A stretch of 64,000 bases of DNA from Pontederia crassipes (Eukaryota; Streptophyta; Magnoliopsida; Commelinales; Pontederiaceae): NCBI GenBank assembly GCA_030549335.1, contig CM060187.1, forward strand, positions 53,960,203 through 54,024,202, written 5' to 3'. A model generated the notes under the pieces. That model did not search any database and was not told the origin of the DNA. It saw only the letters and a list, made by a program, of their open reading frames with translations. Numbering within the stretch: position 1 is the first letter of the stretch; each line of letters starts with the position of its first letter. A program made the position numbers and the translations under genes. Shown here in pieces: positions 1 to 10,329 of this stretch.

Positions 1-182
1 TTACCTAAAGAATTCAGATGGTTTTGTCGGAACCCTCAATGGCAAACTCAGTTTCCCATTTTGCTTCCGGTTCCTTAAAAGATTGCATTTGGAGGGAGTT
101 CTTTTGTTGTCTCGTTGACAACTCAATCATAAATATTGCATTTCTATGAGTTGAATGTCTGCTTTTATGTCTGTTGCGATAG
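1..182 (+). other. RAD9 intron, 3' end
   Basis: This stretch ends in the acceptor TTGCGATAG directly before the first readable RAD9 exon. Reading frames on either strand are short and unlike any family, so I take it as intron of the truncated gene. Confidence 0.6.
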
Positions 183-3100
183 GTGTGAAGAAGACTTACT
201 GGATTACCTGCAACGAGGAGCCAGAGATACAGCAGCTGTCGCTGGATAAGCAGCGATTTCCAAGTAGTCTCATAGTGCGGCCGAGGGATTTGTCGGGATT
301 GCTTGCAAATTTTCAATCGTCTCTGCAGGAGATTACCCTGATCGCAACTGACCCATCAGTGTTGCCATCGGACACCGAGGAAGATATTGGAGGAAAGACT
401 GTTGAGCTTCGGAGTTATATCGATCCCACTAAAGGCAGGATATTCAGGATATAATTTGCATGAGAATTACTTTCCTGTGGTGTAAACCTTTTAAGCTTTG
501 TGTTTTGGTTTGTCAACTTGATTCTGATTGTTGGTGTTGCAGATATTAGTGATACTACCTTGCACACACAACTTTGGCTTGATCCAACAGAGGAATTTCT
601 GCAGTACACTCATGTCGGAGACCCAGTGGACATCACATTCAGTGTGAAGGAACTCAAAGTGCTGGAATTTCTCTTTGTTTATGTGTTTTGACATTTTGTA
701 TTTCATTAACCAGAAAATGTTAGACTGAGTGATCAGAAGGAAATAAATGAAAAAGATCCTAGGCTGAACAATGTTTTGTTTTAATCTCAGGGTCTCTAGT
801 AATAAGCTAAACGAGTCCCCTCAGGAAAAAAAATAGCTAAACGAGTGTAAATGTGTAATCATTAACATGTCAAAGGTTCTCTTTGTGAACCTAGTTACCC
901 CATCATATCTAAACTTCATCCTATCCCTATTCATAATGTTAAACTTTTATGTGGAGAAACCATTAGAGATATAGATGAACTAGTAGCAATGGTATCTTCA
1001 GTCTTTGCTGAATTAAAGTTACTTTGCTGCACACCAAGTCTGCCATGAAGAATAGCTTCACAACAGTTCCACAAATAAACTTCATCTTCAAGGTTATATC
1101 CTCATCTTTACTTTGATTGACCTGCCATAATTAACGTTTACATCAGTATCAAGCAATCCGTTCTCAGGGTCTTAGGTGGCATTCCTTTATTTTTAGGATG
1201 TTAGGTGGCATTCTGAAAAGTAGTGTTAGTAAAATGACACGTAGATTATATTTATTGAATCACACATTAATGTTAACTTGGCCCTCTTAAAATGCTATTA
1301 ATAATATCCTTCCTATATCCTCTGGATTTGTTGCATCCTTTTGCTCAAAACCTTTCACCAGTAATTTTTATCGTGGAATTTTAGAAAATTCTAGCATTTG
1401 TATCCAAGTGTACAGTTTTTCTTGGCTGTCACCAAGCATCTGAATCTCTATGCAATGTTTGTATTGTATTAGACATCAAGTACATTTACAAGTGTCCTAT
1501 CTTATCCTTAGCCATTAATTGTGTGCATGAATCTCGTCATGTTGTTTGCTCAAAGGGTTAAGATAATATGGTTCCACAGTTCTACATTCAATCACGCTAA
1601 GTTCCAGAATGATTTGCTCTCACAACAGATTGTTGATTTCACGACTTGTCATATTTACATTTTCTGCTAATTCTTTTACCTTTATTTCCTGGACCAGGCT
1701 TTCTTAACCCTTTGTGAAGGATGTGAACTTGACATTCATCTTTATTTTGAAAAAGCTGGAGAGTAAGTTCAAATATTTGGGTTTCTGTACACTTTGGCTT
1801 CAGTCTTAGCACCTTTCCTACTAATATGTATTCTGGATGTCAGGCCTATCCTGCTAACACCAAAATTTGGATTTGACGATGGGATAAGTTCAGACTTTAA
1901 TGCAACTCTGGTTCTTGCTACCATGCTTGTTTCTCAACTGGTCTATGGAAACTCATCACAACCGCAACCTGTACCTCCAGTATCACAACAAGAAAGAGCT
2001 AGGGCTGCTAATGCATCAGGAGTTTCTGAACATCCTTCTGACCACACTAAACTCTGGTCCGAGCTCTCAGGTACCTATTTTTGCATGTTGGATTCCCGTA
2101 CTTTAGTATGTCGAACTTGTGTTCACAGAACTTTAATCTTTCCTCCACAGGAAGTGCTGCTAGGAGTTTGGATGGCACCAGAGCTAGACAAATTCATAAA
2201 GATAATCCAAGCATGAGTTTTCCCAATGGCATGGAGAGGCATAATATAGTTAATGTTCCAGCCAAAGTTGTTGAGGATGTGGCTCCAGATGTGTATCCTG
2301 ATATCATACATATTTATTTTATATTTTAAAATTTGAAATGATTAATATATTATTTCTTTTGTTACTTATTATTTATCTTCTACTCGTCTTAGGAAGTTCA
2401 TTCCTTATTGAAATCCTTTTTTTGCCAATGAGTGACAGTATCAACTGATGATTTGAGAGTATTCTATCCATCTTAATAAGTAGATTCCATATGGCACTTT
2501 GCTCATGGGACAACAACTTTAATATACATACTTCTACTACAAGATTAATTATGGGATAAGGTTACTTTGATTGTTAGTCACCTATTATTTACATTACACA
2601 AGAAGTTGAAAAACAAAAAAAGTTTTGCCTCTAGTTATTTCTTAAGTGGATAATTTCATTAGGGTTTAAGAGTAGTTTTAACTTAGTAGATGATGCGTGT
2701 AAAATTGATAGAAAATGCTAGCAAGTGCACTAGTTGCTCAAGTAATAAAATGAACGAGTAGATTATCGTTCCCACGATGACGGTTAATAATTTAGATTCT
2801 ATTTTAACCTTGTAAAGTGAGAAATTAAGAAAAGTTTAGTTTCAAGTGCAAATAAAATAAAATGATAAAAATAAAGGAAATGATCACCTGAATAAATAAG
2901 GATTTGATGATTAGAGCATCTAATTATCGCCACTAAAATGTAAGGGATCTTCTCAACTTAGAATTAGTTGAATCAATGTTTATGGCTTTAACCACTGTCT
3001 TAAGAATAATTAGATTAAATTAATCCTCTCAGTTTTTTACTTATTTAATTAATCATAAGATGCACTAAAATGGAATTAATATTAAGGGTTTTTCTCAAAT

Positions 3101-4903
3101 CACCTTAATAACTACACAAATTAGGTCTTTTTCGATTTCCCTAATTGTGGTATGCAATAAACAAAATTAATCCTAGAAACTATTATGAAAATAATTACTT
3201 CTTCTCAGATAACAATCAAATCATAAATCATGAAATCAAATGAAAGCATTAAAAATGAAATTGCGATGCTATTAAAGATTCAAACTAAACTAATATTAAG
3301 AAAGACTCCAAAACACCAATAGGGTTCAACTAAGATGACCCTAATGAAAGTATAAATCTATTGAAGAATAACATCAAATATAATATAAAAGAGTAGGAAA
3401 AGAAAACGAAGAACTATTGCAGTCGTTGTGCACATGCTCTCTCGAGTTTTCGGCAGAGCTTCGCTATTATTTTCGCTCTTCTCCTCTTTCTAGGCTTCAA
3501 ATCTATGCTCCAGGGATGATAGAGTCTTTGGTCTCTCCCTTTTATAGATTTTTTGTTCTCCAAAGGAAGAAACCGAAAATCTATCCGAAAAGTGGATAAA
3601 ATTCGCCTTCAAACCGCCTAACTACCTGCCGTCACGGCCGTGACAATATCCGTAACGGTCGTGACCGTGTCAATTTTTTATATCCATCCTCCTAACTCGC
3701 GCTCACGGCCGTGACACGCTAAGTCACGGTCGTGACCGAGACCATGTATCAATCTGCAGCTTCCACAAGCGCTCACGGCCATGCCGGAGTTATTCACGGC
3801 CGTGAAAGTGACCATGTTTTGGCTTGTTGAGCACACGGCCATGATATTCTGAAACACGGCCATACCAGTAAGGCCACCCTTTGATGAAGGCACAGCCGTG
3901 ACAATGCATTTTTTGCTGCTTTGGACTTGGTTTTCGGCAATTTTCTTGTCATTTTGATTTCCTGCAATGAAATTATCCAAACTTAGGTAGAAATCAAATC
4001 TTAAAGAAATTTTATAACAATAAATTAATTCTCTCCTTTTTTAATCACAAAATACTCATAATATCCAAATTAAATGATTTAAACTAATGCATGATTTTTC
4101 GTGCATGAGTAGATGTTCAACAAGTAGTAAATGATAGCCATAAAAATGTTATTTTCTTGCTATAACTCCGGTGTAAGCATACAACAAATTTCCTTTTGAG
4201 TACATCAAAAGGAATTTGTTATCACAATTCTTCATCTTAGGCATTTATCATCCAAAATATTTGGATGGAAATGACTAACTAACCATTTTGTATAGAATTT
4301 GTGTAGAGTAACCTCTGCAAGTTCATTGAATGTTTGTTGAACTCCCTAGGTTAGATCATTTGCACTTGAAACTTTGATATTGTTCAACCATTTGAAAATG
4401 TACTTATAATTCTGGATTTGGCAGATAAACTAAAATTTTGATCAACTGTTCAACTCTCTAAATGCATCATAATAGAAACTCATAGTTTAAAACAACTGAT
4501 GGTTAGGTCTTATTGTGTACTCGAATCTGTGTATAACTATGGAATATAGCATGATACTTTTCATGCATGAATGGGATATCTAGTTACACCTATGACAAAT
4601 TCAGTCTTTGTCAGCATTTTTAGAAAGTTGTTGTCTTGACTGCATAACACAGAAGACAACCTATGGAAATAGATGACAGACATGAAACACGAGGTTGCCT
4701 AGCAAGATAATCCTCTAGAAATTTGCGTTTCTTATCCATGAAGGTGTCGTTAATTTCCCTTTTTTTCTCATTCTGCAGATATGGCAGAAGTGAATGCTAA
4801 TGTTAATACTCAGCATCATCCATGTAATTGGGTCGGTGCAGATGATGAGGAGGACGACGAGGAAGAACTATATGTTCAATCGACACCTCAATTTTATGAC
4901 TAA
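183..4903 (+). CDS. RAD9: RAD9 checkpoint clamp subunit, 3' part (5' exons outside window)
   Basis: Rad9 is one subunit of the nuclear 9-1-1 (Rad9-Rad1-Hus1) ring, which is loaded at damaged DNA and activates ATR signalling. Readable exons are 183-434, 543-658, 1698-1762, 1844-2070, 2151-2290 and 4779-4903 (stop TAA 4901-4903). They encode family blocks such as KKTYWITCNEEPEIQ, LHTQLWLDPTEEFLQYTH, GDPVDITFSVKELK, ILLTPKFGFDDG and LVLATMLVSQL, then a low-complexity tail with HPCNWVGADDEEDDEEE, which matches the acidic C-terminus of plant RAD9. The first visible exon follows an AG at 181-182, so the N-terminal clamp domain lies left of the window. Two oddities: the first visible intron starts with GC rather than GT, and exon 2151-2290 ends in phase 0 while the last exon needs phase 1. 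One small exon of length 3n+1 is therefore probably unseen in the 2.5-kb last intron, which also holds a transposon. Family assignment is firm; the tail model is not. Confidence 0.9.
2693..4107. mobile_element. 1.4-kb transposable element in RAD9 intron with GC-palindrome array
   Basis: The 8-mer AGTAGATG occurs at 2685-2692 and again at 4108-4115, bracketing 1,415 bp. The ends are weak inverted repeats: ATGCGTGTAAAA on the left and, read on the other strand, ATGCACGAAAAA on the right. An 8-bp duplication fits a hAT- or Mutator-like DNA transposon better than an LTR element, but the start (TGATGCGTG...) could also suggest an LTR, so the class is open. There is no coding capacity. The right half carries nine GC-rich palindromes (see separate entry). 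The last ~300 bp of the window is a diverged copy of this family in the opposite orientation. Confidence 0.6.
3631..3902. repeat. Array of nine CACGGCCGTG-type palindromes, ~70-bp repeat units
   Basis: Copies of CACGGCCGTG or one- to three-base variants begin at 3633, 3654, 3704, 3725, 3774, 3795, 3834, 3855 and 3891. The spacings are 21, 50, 21, 49, 21, 39, 21 and 36. The palindromes therefore come in pairs 21 bp apart inside a ~70-bp tandem unit that shortens toward the right. The DNA around them is AT-rich. Confidence 0.8.
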
Positions 4904-5662
4904 AGATGGGTTAATGCATAGATTGTCTAGTAGGCAGGATACATGGTCTAAAATTGTGTTTTATAATTATGACTAAATATGGGTTATTGCATAGAATGCT
5001 TTTTTTTTATAAATCCTAAAATTGATTAATTAATTTTTTGTCATATCTTTTGGCATGTATTCTTAGTTCTTGAAGTTTCCCCTTTTGGGAACCAATAAAT
5101 GAACACTATTCATTTTCTAGTTCAACCTGGGGAAACCTTAGTGCATTTTTTACACATTCAGCAGTTACATTTGAAAAAATATGCCGATGTACTCTGTTTT
5201 CTGAAGTTGCTCTGTTTCTTCAAAAATAAGAAAATATTTATCAGGAAACCTTCATCTTGGAAAAGGCATCTGGTCCAATGCTCTTGCTTTGTTCTGAAGC
5301 TGGATAAATTTGGCTGATAACTCTGCAGAATTCAGCTTGTAGAATATTTTTGTTGATCTTAAATTTCTTGTATTCATGGTCCACTTGTAAAAAGAAGTTG
5401 TTTTCACACACATTATTTCTGCAGCAAGTATTAAACTCCTTGCCATTGTTAGGACTAGACTTGTAAAAGAATTGAATCAATCAGCTTGTAGAATATTTTG
5501 CTTCTTGCTCCTTTTTGTTGATTTCTGGAATGCTTGATGTTTTTTTTACATTTTCAAATATATGTTTTTTTATCTGGGTGAATAAATTGCTTCTTAATCC
5601 ACAAATTTCTGTCCTATTCTCCTTTCTTTTTTTGGTGGGCTTTTATCCTATTTTGTTACCAG
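4904..5662. other. RAD9 3' flank, possible exon of an unidentified gene
   Basis: Downstream of the RAD9 stop the sequence is T-rich. A candidate exon lies at about 5424-5461: it follows the acceptor TTATTTCTGCAG, reads SIKLLAIVRTRL, and meets a donor GTAAAAG in phase 0, which would join in frame to the exon at 5663. Upstream, around 5240-5330, two further short coding-like pieces (ETFILEKASGPMLLL and NLADNSAEFSL) are in different frames. I cannot assemble a gene from these. Confidence 0.3.
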
Positions 5663-5767
5663 GTAACGAATCAGTTAGTTGAGTATTTTGACCCTGGTTA
5701 TGATATAGTATTGTTTGGCCATAACAGGTAGGTTCATGTCAATTTTTTACATCCACATTAAGATTTT

Positions 5768-5814
<47 letters not shown>

Positions 5815-6336
5815 GAGAGCCTGAGAGGCATCCACTATAAAGATGATTGAGAGTAACTACCAAAGGTTTCTACATTGCAATATTGCCAATTTTGAATGTT
5901 GCGGATCTCCCAAGACTTGTTTTCATGTCTTCAGGTTAGTTCGTGAAAAGGGTTTTGGTGTTCCAATGAACTTGAAAACAATTTTCATGTACGTGTCTCA
6001 ATTTGTTATCTTCCCTTTTAGAGAAATATTTGGGGGCTAAACTACAGTTAAAAACTGGTTCCACTATGTCTTTAGCCATAGTTTATGCAACCAAATACGT
6101 ATGTCACAGACATGTCCGGCTGAAACAGTCACTGTATTTAAGAGAAAAAGGATACAAAGTTATGCATGTAAGATTGAATACAATCTATAGATTCAGACTT
6201 GTGCTTCATCTAAGGCTAGTCACAATAATTTAATTGCCTAGTGCTTAAGTACTTCTGTTATTAATTTACTAATGTGCGCATCTACTTCAGAAAGATTGTT
6301 TCGAACATGTTCCAAGAGTTGTTGGAAAAAAAATGA
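5663..6336 (+). CDS. 3' end of an unidentified spliced gene (two exons)
   Basis: I do not recognise this protein. Exon 5663-5727 has a good acceptor (TTTTGTTACCAG) and donor (AACAG|GTAGGT) and reads through without stops, including EYFDPGYDIVLFGH. It ends with two bases of a codon. An exon beginning at 6291 after CTACTTCAG completes that codon and continues in frame as HNRKIVSNMFQELLEKK, then TGA at 6334-6336. The joined 36 residues look like a genuine soluble protein C-terminus. The 5' exons are not established (a candidate lies near 5424), so it may be a short gene, a pseudogene fragment, or an alternative 3' end of the RAD9 transcript. The intron holds a (CT)n microsatellite. Confidence 0.4.
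5773..5808. repeat. (CT)n microsatellite
   Basis: A pure run of about 18 CT units followed by a T-tract. Confidence 0.95.
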
Positions 6337-7975
6337 CAATGGAGTTGGTAATAGGTAGCCATACATTGTTCAGAAACAATGGATGCATAAAGCAAGATGA
6401 GGGAGGATTACATGTTTACTAATGTATAAAATGCCAAGGTTTTGTTGTAGTTGAACACTGAGTGGACCCCATCACCCAATAAAATTGAGTGTACGTAAGA
6501 GTTTTAGATGGTTTCTTGGTGGGGTCTCTGTCTGTTGTCAAGTTGATGAGTTAAATTTTCTTTCAGCTGCATTCCTTTGTTTTCATGGATTATTTATTAT
6601 GATAGTTATATTATTTAAATATTATTTGTAGTTACTGTTTACTAATTGTTCAGGACTTGATCTGCGACTGTTGTGGGCACTTGAGTAGTAAGAATTATTC
6701 AAATTCCAAGATAAAACAAGTTGCATATATGAAAAGGAAGTTTATGAAATTTCTGTCTCCAGTAGGTATCAACCCTACTACTGTTTGCTACTTGAATTAG
6801 ACTATGATTTGTGTAGTTCACTAAAGTATTGTTTTGTTCTTTTCTTTTACTGGACTCTCTTTTTAATGCGACATGATAAATATTGTTATATTCACTACTT
6901 AATTAAGGATTTTACCGTCACCAGTTAACTGCCTCTGTTTTATTGAGATATTAACTGGTTTTAACATGTCATTGATAGGGATTAATATTCCATGTTTACT
7001 TTGTTATCCTTCTTTTAATATCACAATTCAATTATGTCTGTCCATCTTCTTTTTTTCAATCCATGGACTTAGTACGAAAAGTATAAATTAAAATAATTTG
7101 AGGTTAAGGATTTTGCTCCGAACCCATTGGAGATATATTTGTAACTTTTTAATTTAGGCATGACTCTTTCTCTTGTTTTTCATGTTCACATTTCACCTCT
7201 AACACCCTCAAAATCAGCTTTCGAGTCACGTAGGCAATCATATTGACCATGAGGGCGCTACATTGTCTACTACTTTTTTTACTTTGACCAGTCAACATAT
7301 GAGACACGTGGTAATGGAAATAATAGCGAACAAGTGAAAAAATAGAATTTGCGAAAGAAATCATGGGAAAATCAAAGACATCAATATTTAGTGAAATCAT
7401 TCAAGAAAAAGGGAAGTTCATAGTTTTCAAACAATTCTAGCAAATGGTCACATGTGCGACGTCAAAAGAGAGAAACATGATATCTTTCGAATATAAGAAC
7501 TAATAATTTGATTAATGAAACAAAAAGCGGAATATTATTGCATTGGACAAGTCATGTGCAGTCGAGCTTTGCGCCTTCCATCATCTCCTTAGGCAGGGTT
7601 CTCACCTGACATAGAATATTCGTGAGCAAAATGCCCAGTGTACATAGAAACATATACGATAAAGTGATAATCAAATCATGATTAATAATGGTAATGGAGA
7701 ATTAATAGAACGCGTGCTTTTGAACAATGATCTCAATGCTTTAATCATCGTGAGCAATGAGTAATACTTCATTCATCTTTATGCTTTGTTCTTTACTTTA
7801 ACAATACCATGTTATGTACCTTACTCTGCTATACATTGTTATGCTTTGCTTTATTTTGTATGATACTACATCTTTTACATTACTATGAGGTCATTTATGT
7901 TCGTTGTCCTATACGAGCTCAACTTGATTAAGTTGGGAAGTCAGAGGTGCATCTATGCGTCTGTGAAGTTAGAAT
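6337..7975. other. Intergenic, possible decayed LTR sequence
   Basis: No confident gene. At 6655-6760 an AG-preceded reading frame (LICDCCGHLSS, with paired cysteines) ends at a possible GTAGGT donor and is unassigned. From about 7195 the text AACACCCTCAAAATC with its near-mirror GAGGGCGCTACA (7251-7262) resembles the start of plant LTRs, and 7200-9853 looks like old retrotransposon sequence interrupted by DNA transposons. No pol motif is visible. Confidence 0.3.
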
Positions 7976-8819
7976 CAGTGTTGTCACGAACGGACCGGAC
8001 AACGAACCGAATAAGTCTCTGTTTCAGGTTGAACCGGTCGAACCGATCGGACCGGTTGGTCGGACCAGTTAATAATAAAATATTATAATTTAATACAATG
8101 TATTAAATTATTTATATATCAAACATATAAATAAGGTAAAAATATTATAATAAAATTAAATCATAATATTATGAAATCAAGCAGGTTTAAATCATAAAAT
8201 AAAATATTGTAATAATAATAATTTTCTTAATAAGCTAAAATATTTTTTATAAAAAAATGTTCAAAATCTCTTATACCTATCTTAATAGTTCTATTGCCTT
8301 CATTATTCTTACATTTTCAATGTCTCTTACTCTCTCTTTTCCATCTCTCTTTCTCGTTACCCCATATTATCTCTCTCCTTCCCAACACAGTCTCTCTCTT
8401 TCCAAATTTCAACTGCCTATTTCTCATTTCCAACATCTCTACTCTAACAAGCATTTCTCATTCTCTCTCACACGTCTCTCTCTCCGATTCTTATCTCTTG
8501 CATTTCCAATAATATTTCTCTCTCTCACAATCGTCTCTTTCTCCATGATTCACATAGATCTTTTACATTTTCAATATATATATCTCCATCTCTCATGTGT
8601 TCTCTCTTTCACTCACTCGTCTCTTTAGAAGTTCCGGTTCATACAAATCGCGGTTTAATCCGGTTTAACTCAATTTTATCCGGTTTTTGACCGAGTTTGT
8701 CCAATTTAATCCGGTCCAAAGGGTAATTCGGTTATAGCTTTCAAACTAACCCGTCTTAACAACCGATCGACGGTCGAACCGGTCGGACCGGCCGGTCCGG
8801 TCCGGTTCTAACAACACTG
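7976..8819. mobile_element. Non-autonomous hAT-like element, 844 bp
   Basis: The ends are inverted: CAGTGTTGTCACGAAC on the left and, on the reverse strand of the right end, CAGTGTTGTTAGAAC. Both continue into GC-rich ACCGGACCGG blocks. The flanking 8-mers GTTAGAAT (7968-7975) and GCCAGAAT (8820-8827) match at six of eight positions, consistent with an aged 8-bp hAT duplication. The interior is AT-rich and then CT-rich (8320-8630), with no transposase. Confidence 0.7.
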
Positions 8820-9845
8820 GCCAGAATGTCCATGATAGGAAAGGTGTATGCTAAGCATACCCTTTTCAAAATACAGGTGGAAGATGACATATACTCTAGG
8901 AACATTGGTCATTAAAGACTCGTAGATTCGTTGTCTCTTTAATTGAGCTACACGTCCCTCTAACACTATACATTGTAATTCATATATAGCCCCCTTTAGG
9001 GGAAGAGTGTGTCAATACCTCACCCTTATTCGGAACACAAGTGAGAGAGGGCATGTGATCCAAGAGCAACGGTCGTTAAGACCAATAGGTTCACTGTCTC
9101 CTCAATTCAGCTACATGCCCCTCTATGTACCATACATTGATCTCTGCTCTGTACTTTGGGCGGCACATAGCTATCCCGTTATTTCATCTTTACTTTACTT
9201 ATCTTATTAATCATCCGTGGAGTTTGGAATAAAAAAGGATAAGGTCAGATTCCCTTTTCCGTGGAAAAAAGGTTCGTTACATGCCTTACTATATTGGACA
9301 TGGCTTCAAGTGGGCCTGTCGAGGTTTGGGCCCGATTATACAAGTTCGAAACCCTAAGGATATTTTCGTCTTTTGTAGTACGAGCCGAACCGGATAGGAA
9401 TCCTGGGTCGGGCCTTCTATTTAGGACCCACGTGTTTAACTTGGACAGATCAATGTTTGCACTTTTAATATTTGTCTGTAATTCCCTTTTGTTCCTCGAC
9501 CGATCAACCGTTCCTATTGGATCGGTCGACAGTTATTGTTGTATCAGTCTACCGCTCCAGTTGGACCGGTCGACCGCTCTGTTGCGTCGAGTCGGTCGGC
9601 CGTTCATTTTGAATCGGTCGATCGATAGCTACCACGCGTCGGTGCATCGTATGATCAGTCAACCTTTCTGTTGTGGTTGGTCGACCAATTGCAAGCATAT
9701 GTCCTTGATGGGCTCTCGCTGGATCGATCGACCGATCATACGGTCATCGTGGGCCTTCTAGGATTGGTCGACCGTCCTAATGGAACCAGTCGACCGATTC
9801 TGCACTGAAATAGGGCCGTCGGTCATCTCCTTCGTTTCTGGTCGA
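8820..9845. repeat. Decayed repeat with ~22-bp-spaced GGTCGACC array
   Basis: Two diverged copies of a ~130-bp segment, with the shared words CATTAAAGAC/CGTTAAGACC, AGCTACA and CCCTCTA and both ending near ATACATTG, occur at about 8870-8975 and 9010-9145. From 9502 to 9795, eleven copies of GTCGAC-like palindromes follow. The frame at 9261-9761 is open only because of this repeat. The host element is unidentified; LTR-type DNA is my guess. Confidence 0.5.
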
Positions 9846-9853
9846 CTTCCGAC

Positions 9854-10321
9854 TATGGGTGTTCAGCGGGTCGGGTCGACCCGCGAACCCGATGACCCGA
9901 CCGACCCAAACTAGTTTGGGTCTGGTCGGGTCGGTTCGGGTCGGGTACATGTTGGATTTTTCCAACCCGAGTTGACCTGATCATTTTAATTTTTTTTCTT
10001 TTTTTATTTAAATTCAAGCCAATACTTACTTTAAAAAATTTAAAAATTGAAATAAAATATTTTAAATGCAGAAATAATATTTAAATAGTTAGAAAACTTA
10101 TTTTATGTCTTAAAATAAATATTTTGTATATTAAATAAATATAAAATAGTAAAGAAAAAATAAAAAAATAAGAAAATTGGGTGGTCGGGTAACCCGACCA
10201 CCCGACCCGACCCAAACCGGGTCGGGTTGGGGCGGATTCCACCCTAAAAAATGCCATGACCCGACCCGACCCGTCGGGTTTGTTCACGGGTCGGGTCCAA
10301 CCCGACCCGTGAACACCCCTA
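9854..10321. mobile_element. Non-autonomous hAT-like element, 468 bp
   Basis: The ends are inverted repeats: TATGGGTGTTCAGCGGGTCG on the left and TAGGGGTGTTCACGGGTCGG from the right end's reverse strand. Both run into arrays of GGGTCGGGT. Flanking 8-mers CTTCCGAC (9846-9853) and CTTTCGAC (10322-10329) differ at one base, a good hAT-type duplication. The core is AT-rich and non-coding. It has landed next to the GTCGAC array. Confidence 0.8.
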
Positions 10322-10329
10322 CTTTCGAC

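Noticed and set aside
2291-2300. U12-type intron donor GTATCCT in RAD9
   Set aside because: It starts two bases late and gives an immediate stop with the only visible downstream exon; more likely a chance match.
3631-3902. CRISPR-like spaced repeats
   Set aside because: The dyads are 10-14 bp with 21/50-bp steps inside a plant transposon; there are no 25-40-bp direct repeats with unique spacers and no cas genes. The same applies to 9502-9795.
8257-8628. 123-codon plus-strand frame
   Set aside because: Low-complexity S/L/F frame from a CT-rich tract inside the hAT-like element.
9261-9761. 166-codon plus-strand frame
   Set aside because: Runs through the GTCGAC palindrome array; the apparent repeats in the protein (LDRST) are the DNA repeat translated.
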